64,000 bases of DNA, from positions 62,001-126,000 of the forward strand of contig JACEFZ010014455.1 in the NCBI GenBank assembly GCA_014155875.1, in the 5' to 3' direction. Below are positions 23,335 through 33,814 of this stretch, piece by piece (the stretch's first letter is position 1; every line of letters starts with the position of its first letter). The translations under genes were made by a program, and so were the position numbers. The notes under the pieces were generated by a model that was not told where the DNA came from, did not search any database, and saw only the letters and a program-made list of their open reading frames with translations. This DNA is from Cepaea nemoralis (lineage: Eukaryota > Mollusca > Gastropoda > Stylommatophora > Helicidae).

Positions 23335-23579
23335 CCGGTCTCCCTGGTCGAGGGGTTAGCAGCTTTCTCCGTAACCCCGAATACTCTCGTGGTTGACGTG
23401 AGCGCACGAGGATTGGAAGCGGTTCGAGTCAGGCCAGTGACTTATGAGAGTATGGAGCCGGTCGCTCAAAAAGCATTGGCAAACTACTGAGCGTAATCTT
23501 GCCAAGAAATCAACAATCAGCTGAAAGATGCTGATGTTGACAGCGTTGTCCTGTATAGGATATGGGAAAAAAAAAATAC
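23335..23579 (+). mobile_element. tRNA-derived SINE with perfect 12 bp target duplication
   Basis: Flanked by ATTTTAGAACAG at 23323-23334 and 23580-23591. The 245 bp body has a tRNA-like head (TGGTCGAGGGGTTAGCAG as A-box region, GCGGTTCGAGTCAGG as B box), then the conserved core (GGCAAACTACTGAGCG, CTTGCCAAGAAATCAACA, GATGTTGACAGCG, TCCTGTA) and an A-rich tail. It is the best-preserved member of the family at 6270, 9268 and 19738, and its duplication comes from a unit of the 50 bp array. Confidence 0.92.
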
Positions 23580-23591
23580 ATTTTAGAACAG

Positions 23592-26530
23592 ATGTCAGGT
23601 CATTGTCAGATATGACTGAGCTACCGTATGACAGTAGACGGTACTACCTGCTTTCTGTTAGCGCCGAATGTTGGGCGGCGCTTACCAAACACGACACCCC
23701 ACATTGTGCCAACGGCTTCGGGCGGAAGTGCGCAATTGGAAGGGTACAAGCCTTACCCTGGTGCGAGGAAATGCAATCTAAAGACAAAATGTCATGGCAG
23801 GGCAGACCAGGCCCTAAGCCTTGACTGGCAACTGGTCTAGGATGGAAGCTCCGACAGGCGGACAATTAGAGCATTGCTTTGGTGATCCGGCAGCTTTTGC
23901 AGCTTGTCTTGTTCCAGATGTAGAGGTGTTACCTTTCCTCTGGAGTGAACTAGGCAGGCCGAGAGAGGGATCATGCTCCTTGAGCAACACATGGTCTCTA
24001 TATTTTAGCCCAGGCTTTGTGCTATGGAGAGGCAATATGCAAGAGTTAGACTGAGACCAAAGAGAATCTACACAGCTAACCATTACTCTAGCCCCAGGAC
24101 TAATATTATTAACACTCACTATCCTGAAAAGTGCTTTGAGTTTCAACAGCAACTTGAAGACGCATTCACTGATACATTAGAAAATTGTTCAAGTAAGTGA
24201 AAAGTGGGGTAAACTTAAGGAAACTCTCTATACAATTGCAGTAGGGGTTTACGGCACTGTGGATCACAAGAGACCGGAATGGTTTGCGACAAATAGCCTG
24301 ACACTGCAGCCCTTGATTGATAATAAGAAAATAGCTCTCTTAAGAAACAAGGAAAGATCAACGCGTAACATTCTCAGTGTGCTGAAGCAAGCCAGGAAGG
24401 ATGTGCGAAAGGCAGCCAGGCAGTGTGCAAATGACTACAAGTTATGTGAGTCCATTCAAATAGCAATTGATAAGGGAAACATCAGAAGCATGTATGAAGG
24501 GATAAATAAAGCCTGTGGTCCAATGATCAAAAGAAGTGCACCACTGAAAACCTTGAAAGGAGAAATCATCACTGATAAGAAACAGCAGATGGACAGATGA
24601 GTAGAGCACTACTTAGAGCTTTACTCAAGTGAGACCAAGCTAGCGGATGATGCCCTCAACGCCATAGAGGCCCTGCCAATTCTTGACCACCTGGACACAC
24701 TTCCTACCATAACAGAAGTTAAGTGTGCTATAAATGAACTTGCGTCTGGCAAGGTTCCAGGTAAGGATGGGATTCCAATAGAGGTTATCAGGAGTGGGTA
24801 TGACACACTCACTCTACAGATCCACCAGCTAACACATCTATGCTGGCGAGAAGGACAAGTCCCACAGGATTTCAAAGATTCAAGCATCATAACGCTGTAC
24901 AAGAACAAGGGCGATCGAAGCGACTGTAACAACTATAGGGGTATTTCACGGCTGTGTAGTGTTGGGAAAGTATTTGCCAGAATTGTTCTGAGCAGACTTC
25001 AAGCCCTAGGAGATCAAGTCTACCCCGAACCACAGTGTGGCTTTCGACAGAACCGGTCTACCATTGATATGATATTCTAATTGCGACAAATGCAAGAAAA
25101 ATGCCGTGAACAGAATCAACCACTGTTTATTGCCTTCATCAACCTCACAAAGGCATTTGATTTGGTTAGTCGTGAGGGTCCCTTCAAGGCACTAAAGAAC
25201 CTGCCCATCAACTCTTCTGTCCATTGTAGAATCGTTTCACACAGGCATGAAGGGTATAATCAAGTTTGATGGTGCAACTTCTGGAGAGTTTGAAATCAAG
25301 AGTGGAGTTAAGCAAGGTTGTGTACTAGCCCCCCCCCCCCCCCCCCACCCCCCACACACCCTCTTTGGAATATACTTTTCACTTCTACTGAAATATGCCT
25401 TTCGTGATCAGAATGCCAGTATATACATTCACTCACGCTCAGATGGCGGCCTTTATAACGCTCAGAGATTGAAGGCCAAGACCAAAATTAGGAGGGTACT
25501 AAGGTACTAATCAGAGAGTTGCTTTTTGCAGATGATGCTGCAATTACAACCCACTCTGAGGAAGGATTACAACATCTACTATCTGTGTTCTCCAATGCTT
25601 GTTCTGAATTTGGTGTAACATAAACGAAAAGAAGACACAGATTATGTCACAAGGTGCACATGGGGCACCATCAATCTTTATTGACGACGCCTAACTAGAA
25701 ATGGTAGACCATTTTACATATATAGGATCAGTGGCAAATAGCAAATTATCCCTAGATCAGGAAATCAATATACTGATTGGTAAGGCAGCAACAACAATGA
25801 ATATGTTTGCACACAAAAAAAGTCTGGGAGAACAGAAAGCTTACTGCCAAAACAAAAGTCCTCGTCTACCAATCCTATGTCTTTAGTACTCGTCTTTAAA
25901 GCAGTGAAGCCTGGACAACTTACTCACACCAAGAGAAACGTTTAAACAGCTTTCATATGCGGTGTCTGCGAAGAATACTTGGCATTAAATGGCAAGATAC
26001 AATCACAAATACTGAAGTATTGGAAAGATCAGGTTGTGTGACAGTTTATTCTATGCTCAGTCTTCGTAGACTTAGAGGGATAGGACATCTTAGGAGGATG
26101 GATGATGGTAGAATACCAAAAGACATCTTTTTTGGGGAATTACCGATGGGTAAGAAATCTCAGGGTCGGCCTCTACTAAGATACAAAGATGTGTGTAAGC
26201 GGGACATGATTGATACAGGCATTGATAATGCACATTGGGAGCAAGTCGCCGCTGAACGTGTTGGATGGAGGGCAAACATCAGAAATGGAATAAAGACAAA
26301 GGAGAAAATTATTTCAGATAAGTCACACACCGAGCGTGTGAGACATAAGATGGTGCAGATGGTGAAAATGACCACGTGTTCACATGCACCCACTGTGAAC
26401 GGATATTTACAGCGTGAATTGGCCTTATCAGTCACATTACCTACCGCCATAGGTAAAAGTTATTATGTCTTTTTAAAGCACAAACTATCGTCTGTCAAGA
26501 CGGCAAGATGCCAATGTATAAGTAAAATTA
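23592..26530 (+). mobile_element. LINE family C, near full-length but decayed
   Basis: A plus-strand element with a 5' region of about 450 bp that is also found in the deletion derivative at 21432, then broken ORF2 from about 24180 to 26450 and a short 3' end. It starts directly after the SINE target duplication. The RT motifs are distinct from families A and B. Confidence 0.8.
24250..26453 (+). pseudogene. LINE family C ORF2 with C-terminal C2H2 finger, many lesions
   Basis: In order: KARKDVRKAARQ linker; KVPGKDGIPIEVI; LYKNKGDRSDCNNYRGIS; PQCGFRQNRSTIDM; FIAFINLTKAFDLVSRE (the usual first catalytic Asp is Asn here); SGVKQGCVLAP; LLFADDAAITTHS (catalytic pair); RCLRRILGIKWQD; and a C-terminal CTHCERIF...H...H zinc finger at 26385-26450. 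Lesions: TGA 24598-24600, TAA 25078-25080, a C-run expansion at 25329-25346 inside the LAPTLFG region, several frameshifts after 25205 and after the FADD box, and TGA 26415-26417 within the finger. Non-functional. Confidence 0.8.
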
Positions 26531-26615
26531 AATTCCAATAATTAGTTATTTACACTGTTTAACAGCCTATAAATAATTCACAATTACTTAATGTGTTAGT
26601 TTGCTGTAAACAAAG
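26531..26615. other. AT-rich spacer
   Basis: Sequence between the LINE end and a hAT-like fragment. Nothing recognisable. Confidence 0.3.
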
Positions 26616-26698
26616 AGGAGATAATATATATATGCAGCCCCTCACTAGCTTTAAATTTGTCAATGTGGCCCTACGCACAAAACGTTTGCCCACCCCTG
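26616..26698 (-). mobile_element. hAT-like transposon terminus
   Basis: Read on the minus strand, the end is CAGGGGTGGGCAAACGTTTT followed by GTGCGTAGGGCCACATTG, which matches the CAGGGGTGGGCAA... termini common to hAT elements. The opposite terminus was not found nearby. A worn relative (GTGGCCCTAAGAGGCCAG) lies at 27115-27165. Confidence 0.6.
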
Positions 26699-27519
26699 AC
26701 CTAGGCCATTGCCAGCAGTCACACCACTCACCTTCTCTTTGCTACTTTGGCGTTGAAATCCCCGAGGATGACTGTCATTTCAAGGTATTTACACTGGTCC
26801 TCGGCCATGTCTAATTCGTTATGTCATTCAAGAAGTCCTGGGCAAGAAAACCAGAGGCGAAGAAATTAATTAGCATTGAGAATATTTCGCATTTACTGAA
26901 CCCTTGCCTTCTGTAATCCACATTGTTCTTACCCATTATAATTGATACTCTCAGAGATTTTTGTTCCCTTCATCAGAATGGTTTATGCTATTCCTCGGAA
27001 GTTATAATACTCTCTGGTCTCACATATACCTAACATATTAATATTCAGCCTTCTCATTTCTTTCTTAACGTTATCAAAGTTAGGGATGAGTTTGGTTAAT
27101 TTTCTTTAAATTTGTGTGGCCCTAAGAGGCCAGTAAAAAAATGTTTGCGTCCCCACCTTGAGGGAGTCATTTGAATCTCCAATAAAGTTCCGACCTGTCA
27201 TTAAATCTCTACTAATAGAAATTAAAAATAAATGTGAAACGCTAAAAGTTGATTATAAAATGTAAGTAAGTAAAAGTTATACAGACATTTTATAAGAAAA
27301 CTAATAGTGTTATTCTTGACATTAGAATATCTTACTTCAATATTGCCTGCTTTATTTGTAAATGGATATTAGAGAGATTTGTAAGTTAATAATAATATTA
27401 TAGCTATGTATATGATTTATGTTTTTAAGATTCTAGTAATCTCCCTTGTAAGAATATTAGATGCAATTTCGTAGAAATCGGAGCTTTGGAATGTGATCAA
27501 CATCGAACAATTAGTACAA
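26699..27519. other. Mostly unassigned AT-rich sequence
   Basis: Apart from the hAT-like trace at 27115-27165, no repeat, RNA or coding feature is visible. Confidence 0.4.
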
Positions 27520-28358
27520 TTATCCACATCACGAAGATTTTGCTAAGTATCATCATGCACTGAGGTATGAAGAAAATACAGCCCGAAACAGGAGAAGAAC
27601 AATGTGGGTTTGTAGAAGTCACGTGTACAGTAAATGCTGTGTATATACTGAGAACAGTAATTGAACGTTCTATAGAAGTAAACACAGACCTACACCTTTG
27701 CTTTATTGACAACACAAAGTCTTTCGAAAAAGTATGATATGTCAACATGATGAAGATGCTTGCAGATCTACAATTCGATGGGACAGACCTTAGACTTGTA
27801 AAATACATATTGATAACCAACAAGCTGTCATACAGATTGACAATGAAGTAGGTCAATATCAGCCAATTAAGAAAGGTATGCAACATGGATATGTAATGTC
27901 TCCAGATCTTGTTTCTCTATACAGTGAAAATATTTTCAGAAATTTAGAATATACGAGAGGAATCACCATTGAGGGACGTAATATCAATAACATTAGATGT
28001 GCGGATGATACAGTATTGATTGCAGACAATGAGCAGGATCTGCAACATTTAGTAGATGCGGTTGTTGCACACAGTGAACAACTCGGGTTAGAATTAAATT
28101 GTAAGAAGACAGATTATGGTCGTCACTACGAAGAAGGAAATACCACAATGTGATATATGAGTAAATGGGCATATTCTTAAGCAAGTGAATGGTTACAATT
28201 ATCTCGGAACAGTCATAACACTGATGGGAGATGCCTTAAATAGATTAGCACTTGAATCGGCTTGGTGAAGATAATCTCCGAAATAAAAAAACATACTGAC
28301 TAATAAAAATATGTCATTTGCAACGAGAATAAGAGTGTTGAGTGCTACCTTGAATTTA

Positions 28359-28389
<31 letters not shown>

Positions 28390-28612
28390 TTGGGGATGTG
28401 AAGCGTGGACAAAGTGCAGACAAGCTGAAAAAATATCTAATGGCTGTGAAAATGTGGTTTCTGAAGAAAATGCAAAGACTGCAGATAGAAAAACCAACGA
28501 CCAAGTGCTGCAAGCAAATAATGAAAACCGTCAGCTGATTAGAGAAATTAGACGTAGACAATCATAATGTTTTGGCCATGTTATGAGAAGAAATACATTG
28601 GAGAACTTAATA
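27520..28612 (+). mobile_element. LINE family A fragment
   Basis: Plus-strand relative of 3256-4507 covering the same RT region, then the C-terminal part to VMRRN-type sequence. A short (TA)n plus T run at 28357-28391 interrupts it. It ends against worn 50 bp repeats. Confidence 0.75.
27530..28590 (+). pseudogene. LINE family A reverse transcriptase, heavily mutated
   Basis: Shows GEEQCGFVE, VNAVYILRTVIERS, LHLCFIDNTKSFEKV (first Asp), then after a frameshift SPDLVSLYSENIFRN and RCADDTVLIADN, with the catalytic box changed from YADD to CADD, then QLGLELNCKKT. Later pieces KMWFLKKMQRL are in another frame. At least two stops and several shifts. Confidence 0.75.
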
Positions 28613-28870
28613 TGCTAAACAAAACTTTGTGGTAATTCTCCAAGGTATTTTAGAACTGAACATTCTAAATAAGACTTTGGATTAATTCTCAAAGCTGTGT
28701 TAGAACAGAAGACTTTGGGGTCATGCTACGCTTGAAATAAGAACACGAAATACTAAAGAAGACAAGAAGGTAATTCCACAAGTGAAATTAGAACAAGACA
28801 TGCTAAATAAGGATCCCGAGTAATTTTACACGTGAGAATAAGGCAAAATGTCTAACAGCGTTTTATGTTA
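28613..28870. repeat. Worn copies of the 50 bp repeat
   Basis: AACTTTGTGGTAATTCTCCA, AAGGTATTTTAGAACTGAAC and later units match the array at 22737-23334 with increasing divergence. Confidence 0.7.
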
Positions 28871-28889
28871 TTTTTACTTACAAATATGG

Positions 28890-28964
28890 AACCAAAGGCG
28901 AATGGCAATAAATGGTGCAAGAATAAAAGAATGGTAGAAGAACATTGAATGATACAAGGTTAAT
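28890..28964. repeat. Left part of a degenerate 20 bp repeat
   Basis: AATGGTAGAAGAACATTGAA-type units precede the retroposon and continue after it at 29309, so the retroposon split the array. Confidence 0.6.
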
Positions 28965-29297
28965 GCTTGCTTGCTTGTGTTCGTTGGCTTGAGCTCCAAC
29001 GCGAAGTCCTGTATGTCGGATGAAGGCATCTTGTTGTCCAACATCAGTGTGATGTCATACATGACCTGAGGTTTGCGTGAGTATCCGTTGTCCCATGTCT
29101 GGCTTATTGGTGTACAGACTGGTGGTGCCTCGCCGTACATTCAGACACTCTCCGACTTCGGAGGAATCGGCGATCCTACTGACTTAAGGCTGGACCCCCA
29201 AGGGACCTGTTGCCCAGGACGCTCGACGAGGGCGCGTCAATAGGTCTTGGCCAGTATATAACCCGGCCCTGGTGCCTTGGAAACACCTCTGCGTCCC
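28965..29297 (-). mobile_element. 333 bp SINE-like retroposon, (AAGC)n-tailed (copy 1)
   Basis: Flanked by ACAAGGTTAAT at 28954-28964 and ACAAGATTAAT at 29298-29308 (10 of 11 identical). In its own orientation it starts GGGACGCAGAGGTGTTTCCA, contains a TATATA-type motif, and ends in (AAGC)n. It carries a 59-codon frame with PPVCTPISQTW and MPSSDIQDFALELKPTNTSK, shared with copy 2 at 54738-55076. No tRNA-type box pair is obvious. Confidence 0.85.
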
Positions 29298-29308
29298 ACA
29301 AGATTAAT

Positions 29309-29515
29309 TAATGAATGGTAGAAGAATAATGAATTGTATAAGAACATTGAAAGGTAGAACAACAATTAACGATACAAGAACAATTAAGGCAGAAAAACAT
29401 TGAACAATAGAACAACAATTAATGGTAGAAGGACAATGAATGTTAGAAGAACAACGAATAGTGGAAGAATAACGAAAAACAGAAAAACAACGATTAGTGG
29501 AAGAACATGAATGAC
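29309..29515. repeat. Degenerate repeat, about 20 bp unit
   Basis: Reiterated (G)TAGAAGAACAATGAAT-like motifs with many changes. Confidence 0.65.
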
Positions 29516-29520
29516 AAGGA

Positions 29521-29962
29521 ATGAAGACAAGCGCCAATATGGTGAAAATAGTTACGTCATTTCTATCCGACAGACAACAAATCGTGTCCTTCAACAACTG
29601 TCTATCAAGACCCACACAGCTTAATATTGGTGTACCTCAGGGCTCAATACTAGGTCCGCTGCTTTTTGCAGTTTATATTAACGACCTTCCTTTATATATC
29701 AATACAGCTTGTGATCTATTTACAGACGACTGTACTAAATATACTAGTCAAGAGAACCGTAGTGAATTCTTTACAAAAAGAACTTGATAATCTTACTAGA
29801 TGGAGCAATGAAAACCGCATGCAAATTAACATCGACAAAACTATGCTAATAACGACCAGACAAAAACTACAGACCCTAACCATAACTGGGGCACCGCTCG
29901 AACTCATCATGGACACGTTATCTATACTTAATGTATCCATCCATCATGAGCAAAACCGATAA
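29521..29962 (+). pseudogene. CR1/Jockey-like LINE reverse transcriptase fragment
   Basis: The frame at 29521-29787 has FLSDRQQIVSFNN, NIGVPQGSILGPLLFAVYIN and LFTDD, the last replacing the usual FADD box. The domain continues in another frame as LDNLTRWSNENRMQINIDKT to about 29962. Probably the same family as 12285 and 55265. Dead. Confidence 0.75.
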
Positions 29963-30046
29963 GCGTGGACTGTCATGTTTTGCCATCTCACTCGATCACC
30001 AGAGTCGTGGATTAGCTTCGTGTTCCTGTCTCGACCATGCCACGTG
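29962..30046 (-). pseudogene. LINE family A fragment, part left of the Polinton-like insertion
   Basis: TCGATCACCAGAGTCGTGGAT and TTCCTGTCTCGACCATGC match 3312-3360 of the LINE at 3256. The continuation of the same LINE lies at 37146-37228, so the 7.1 kb element was inserted inside it. Confidence 0.8.
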
Positions 30047-31372
30047 AGTAGTAAGGGATGTTGTAACTAGGTATATTTTATGGAGCAATACGTCATTGCT
30101 CCATAATATTTTTACTATACGCAGGGTATAGCTCCAGATTATTTTACGACCACAATTGACCTCAATATTTTTCAAATTTTGGCGAGTATTATCTTGGGTG
30201 ACCACTTCAGGTTGTCGTGATGACTACTTCCGGTCTAGGGGTGGGGCGGTGGTGGTGGTGGCGGCGGCGGCGGCGGTCGCGGCGGCGACACGAACCGAAC
30301 CGGACGTCGGCGCGCGATCCCACCGGTCGGGTGTGGGGGCACCGCGGCGGTGGTCACGTGGTGTGATCGAACCCCAGTCAACCCCCTTCGATGAAGGAGA
30401 CCGAAGTCAATCTTACAATGCTTTAGTCCATCTCTCGAGCGCACCCGAGTAGGTCAAGTAATGACCGTCTTAATAAACTTTTGCACGGCTCAGTATGCTA
30501 ATTAGACAGGTTTTCCTTACCCATGTATAACCATTAAACACTTGGTGGAAATCTGGTTTATGAATATACCAGACAAAGAAATTTTATTAAAAATTAACCC
30601 TTACACATGTAATAACGCCAAAATTTCTTGTATGTATACTAGAGAATAGTTACGTCAATATAAAACGTCGAGTCTCATTTAAAATAAGCCATAATATACC
30701 AGATATACATTAAAATATGTAATATTATTAAACATCAAAGTTATACCCCTTAATTATAAACGGATGCCAAGGGGACAGTAATCGGTCCCTTGACTAAACC
30801 AGAATTGTCCCCCTTCTACACACTAACTTCCCCTGACCCCCAATCGTTACCTGCACGCACAAGCAACAAGTGACGCTTCACCGAACACGCCCCGCAAGAA
30901 AAATACAAGGGCTGACCAGCGACCGCGAGATTAAATGATACCGCTCATGTGGAACGCCTACGGAATTGTCAATTAACATGGACGGCCTTCAATGCTTATT
31001 GTAGATAGACGTCAGAAGATTGTGAAGGGAATATCTGTGGCGAAAAAATAAAAATATTCCTATCCGAAACCGTTATATATATTATTTGAAATATTAAATA
31101 TAAATAGATATGCATGTATTTATTTAATTATATATGTATGTAAGTCTATAGCTGTAGGTAAGTTGTCCCAGTGGCTATATATACGTACTTGCCTTGATGA
31201 CTTAGTCACGCGGGATATGTGTACGCGTCTGTGTATATACATGCGTGTGTGCGTGCGCGGACGTGTGTGTGCTATCAATTACAGGACATCACAGTCAACC
31301 TCAACATTCTACAGAGTGTCTGACTTCCTGAGGCAAGGTTTGCAATTGTCATTATATACGAAAGACAGTCAG
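30047..31372 (+). repeat. Left terminal inverted repeat, about 1.33 kb
   Basis: Reverse complement of 35827-37145 with only scattered substitutions and small length changes in GGC/GGT runs. Similarity continues, more weakly, to about 31465. It contains a G+C- and CpG-rich block (30235-30420) and a 98-codon plus frame from 30156 that is also open in the right copy. The frame's protein has no recognised domain and overlaps the GGC run, so I do not call a gene. Confidence 0.92.
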
Positions 31373-31684
31373 GGCGTGTGCGCTAGTGCGCATGTGTGTA
31401 TATACATGCGTGTGTGCCTGCGTGGGTGTGCTATCAATTGCAGGACATCGCAGTCAACCTCAGTATTCTCTTGTTTCTCTTAAATTTCTCTTTTATGTTT
31501 CCACTTTGAATGTTTCATGTAGAAATTTAATTGTTAATTTTTTTACAATTTAATTGTGGGAATTTTATTTTTTCATTCAACCATAGTGACTTATTACATG
31601 AGATACATTTAATTTTCTGAAATACAACTGTTGTTTGCCTAGGGGACAGACGAATATCTCTAGCAGGTTGGATATTTAAAATGA
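31373..31684. other. Element interior: degenerate repeat extension and AT-rich sequence
   Basis: 31373-31465 repeats a TATATACATGCGTGTGTGC and CTATCAATTGCAGGACATCG module already present at 31220-31290. The rest is T-rich with no feature. Confidence 0.5.
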
Positions 31685-32655
31685 CAACGTGAGATATTTT
31701 TTCCCATTTGGTTAAGGAATTGTCCTACCTTTTATAAGCTTTGGCTGAAATTTGGCTTAAATTTTTCCTATTTTGTTAACAAAATTTCCTACTTTTTTTT
31801 ATATTTTTGGCTGACATATTTCTTCACTTGTCCAAAAATTTTCACATTTGGTTAACAAAGTTTCCTACTTTTTATAAGTTTCAATTAACTTTAGCCAAAC
31901 TTTTCACATTTGGTCAATAAAGTTTCCTACTTTTTATGAGTTTGGGTGAGGTTTGGTCAAACTTTTCACAGCTGGACAACAAAATTTCCCACTTTAAATA
32001 AGTTTGGGTGAAATTTGGTCAAACTTTTCACGTTTGGTCAACACCTTTTCTTACTTGGCCAAGATGTTTTCCCATTTGGTTAACAAAGCTTCCTACTTTT
32101 CATGAGTTTGGGTGAGCTTTGGTCAAACATTTCATATCTGGACAACAACATTTTCCACTTTTCATAAGTTTGGGTGAAAGTTGGCCAAACTTGTCACGTT
32201 GAGTTAACAAATTTTCCTACTTTTCATGTGTTTGACTGAGATTTTTATAAGTTTGGTTTGAAATTTGGCTAACCTTTTCACATTTGGTTAACACATTTTC
32301 TTACTTGGCCAAGCTTTTTGTCCTTTGGTTAACAAAATTTCCTGCTTTTCATAAGTTTGGGTGAAATTGTGTCAAACTTTTCACATCTGGACAACAAAAT
32401 TGTTCACTTTTCTTAAGTTTGGCTGAAAGTTGGCCAAACTTTTCACATTTGGTTAACAAATGTTCCTACGTTTCATAAGTTTGACTGATATTTTTATAAG
32501 TTTGGTTGAAACGTGATCACCATTTTGTCACTTTGGTTAACAAATTTTACTACTTTTCATATGTTTGTCTGAGTTTTTTATAAGTCTGGTTGAAAGGTCG
32601 CCACAATTTTTCCCATTTGGCTAACAAATTTTATTACTTGACCAAGGTTTTTACT
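31685..32655. repeat. AT-rich degenerate minisatellite within the element
   Basis: Recurring phrases AAGTTTGGGTGAAATTTGG, TCAAACTTTTCACATTTGG and TTAACAAAATTTCCTACTT at irregular 60-105 bp spacing. It lies downstream of the PC4-like gene. No coding potential. Confidence 0.85.
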
Positions 32656-32838
32656 CTGCATTCTCTCACCATATGACAAGTATATACACTGTAAACACTA
32701 AATATTCAACAAACAAGACGTAATTATAATCTATATACCTGTTTATTTACAGTATTTCAGTACATTTTACATGCATAATGTCATTATACGAAATGGATGA
32801 TGTGATATGAGCCGGTATACATAGTATCATCACATCAT

Positions 32839-32844
32839 TTTATT
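32839..32844 (-). terminator. Polyadenylation signal AATAAA of the PC4-like gene
   Basis: On the minus strand AATAAA begins about 14 nt after the TAG stop codon of the gene at 32858-33769. Such a close stop-to-signal distance suggests a very compact transcription unit. Confidence 0.6.
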
Positions 32845-32857
32845 TTCACATACAGAG

Positions 32858-33769
32858 CTATACAAATTGTATGTTGTTTCTGGGTTTCTTCACACCACTG
32901 TCTGAGTAGGTTGGTTTTTCCGGCTGGTAGTCTGGTATGTATAGGTCACTTGGTATGTAGTCATACGACTGGTCTCCTGATTGGTGGGTTGACATCTGAG
33001 TACTGTAGACTATCGAGCCATCAATCATCTGAGTGTTGGGCATATCAAACAGCTGGCTATTGGGCTCTTCACCAATCTGGTTGCTGGGGTCATCACATAT
33101 CTGACTGTAGCTGGGTTGATAACTGGCTGTGTAGTATGCGTCTACTTGGTGGTTTCGTTTAGTACCCTGTTTGACTTGAGTACTGTCTTGAGTGTGTTGG
33201 ACTTGCTTGCTTCGGTTGATGTCTTGTTGCACGTCAAACAGCTGGCTATTGGGTTCATCACACATCTGGTTGCTGGGGTCATCACACATCTGCCTGCAGC
33301 TGGGTTGAAAACTGGCGGTATAGTATGCGTCTACTTGTTGATTTCGGTTAGTTCCTTGTTTAACTTGAGCGCTGACTTGAGTGTTTTGGACTTGATTGGT
33401 TCTGGTAGAGTCTTGTTTGCCATGAGCACTGACTTGAATTTTTTGGTTACTCACTTGGTTGTCTCTGTTAGTACCTTGTTTGACTTCGTTACTGGTTTGG
33501 ATAACTTGGTTGAATCTATCAAAGTCAGCTAGGATCTCGCGATGCATGGCGATCATCTGTTCATATTCTTGCCTAGTAAGTGTCATTCCATTCTTAGTCG
33601 GGAACTTCTTGTCGAATTCACCGTAAAATCTTCGGATGTGTGACGTACTCGTTCCTCTGTAGGATGAGACAAAAACGGCCTTATCACCACCGCCCACTGG
33701 TCTAATAGTCTCACCACTATGAGTAATGTGGACCCATTTAGCAGGTACAGTCTTGAGGTCTGTAGTCAT
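32858..33769 (-). CDS. PC4/p15-like domain protein with tandem duplication, element-borne
   Basis: An intact 303-residue frame without introns. Residues about 20-75 (IRPVGGGDKAVFVSSYRGTS, then HIRRFYGEFDKKFPTKNG, then MTLTRQEYEQM) follow the pattern of the PC4/p15 coactivator fold, a small single-stranded-DNA-binding beta-sheet plus helix: strand, basic K/R-G-x-x-x-x-x-I-R-x-F-Y, then P-x-K-x-G-x-x-L-T-x-x-x-Y. This assignment is by eye. Residues 124-180 and 186-242 are a 62-residue tandem duplication rich in Gln, Asn and Asp, with QVKQGT and DDPSNQ phrases. The tail has YIPSDLYIPDYQPEKP. A TATATAAA about 40 nt upstream and AATAAA just downstream support expression. Role unknown. A DNA-replication or transcription accessory function is plausible for a DNA element. 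Confidence 0.7.
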   Translation of the reverse strand: MTTDLKTVPAKWVHITHSGETIRPVGGGDKAVFVSSYRGTSTSHIRRFYGEFDKKFPTKNGMTLTRQEYEQMIAMHREILADFDRFNQVIQTSNEVKQGTNRDNQVSNQKIQVSAHGKQDSTRTNQVQNTQVSAQVKQGTNRNQQVDAYYTASFQPSCRQMCDDPSNQMCDEPNSQLFDVQQDINRSKQVQHTQDSTQVKQGTKRNHQVDAYYTASYQPSYSQICDDPSNQIGEEPNSQLFDMPNTQMIDGSIVYSTQMSTHQSGDQSYDYIPSDLYIPDYQPEKPTYSDSGVKKPRNNIQFV

Positions 33770-33806
33770 CTTCTGATCACGATGGTTGAGTGTTACCAGC
33801 CTCGGG

Positions 33807-33814
33807 TTTATATA
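33807..33814 (-). promoter_or_regulatory. TATA box (TATATAAA) of the PC4-like gene
   Basis: Read on the minus strand, TATATAAACCCGAG lies 38-45 nt upstream of the ATG at 33769. With initiation about 30 nt downstream of the TATA box, the 5' leader would be only some 10-15 nt. Confidence 0.6.

Noticed and set aside
23335..23420. Genuine tRNA gene
   Set aside because: It has A and B boxes, but is followed by a conserved SINE core and tail and flanked by a target duplication, so it is a SINE head.
30156..30452. 98-codon gene within the inverted repeat
   Set aside because: Open in both repeats, but dominated by a GGC run and without a domain; mentioned as a curiosity, not annotated as a gene.
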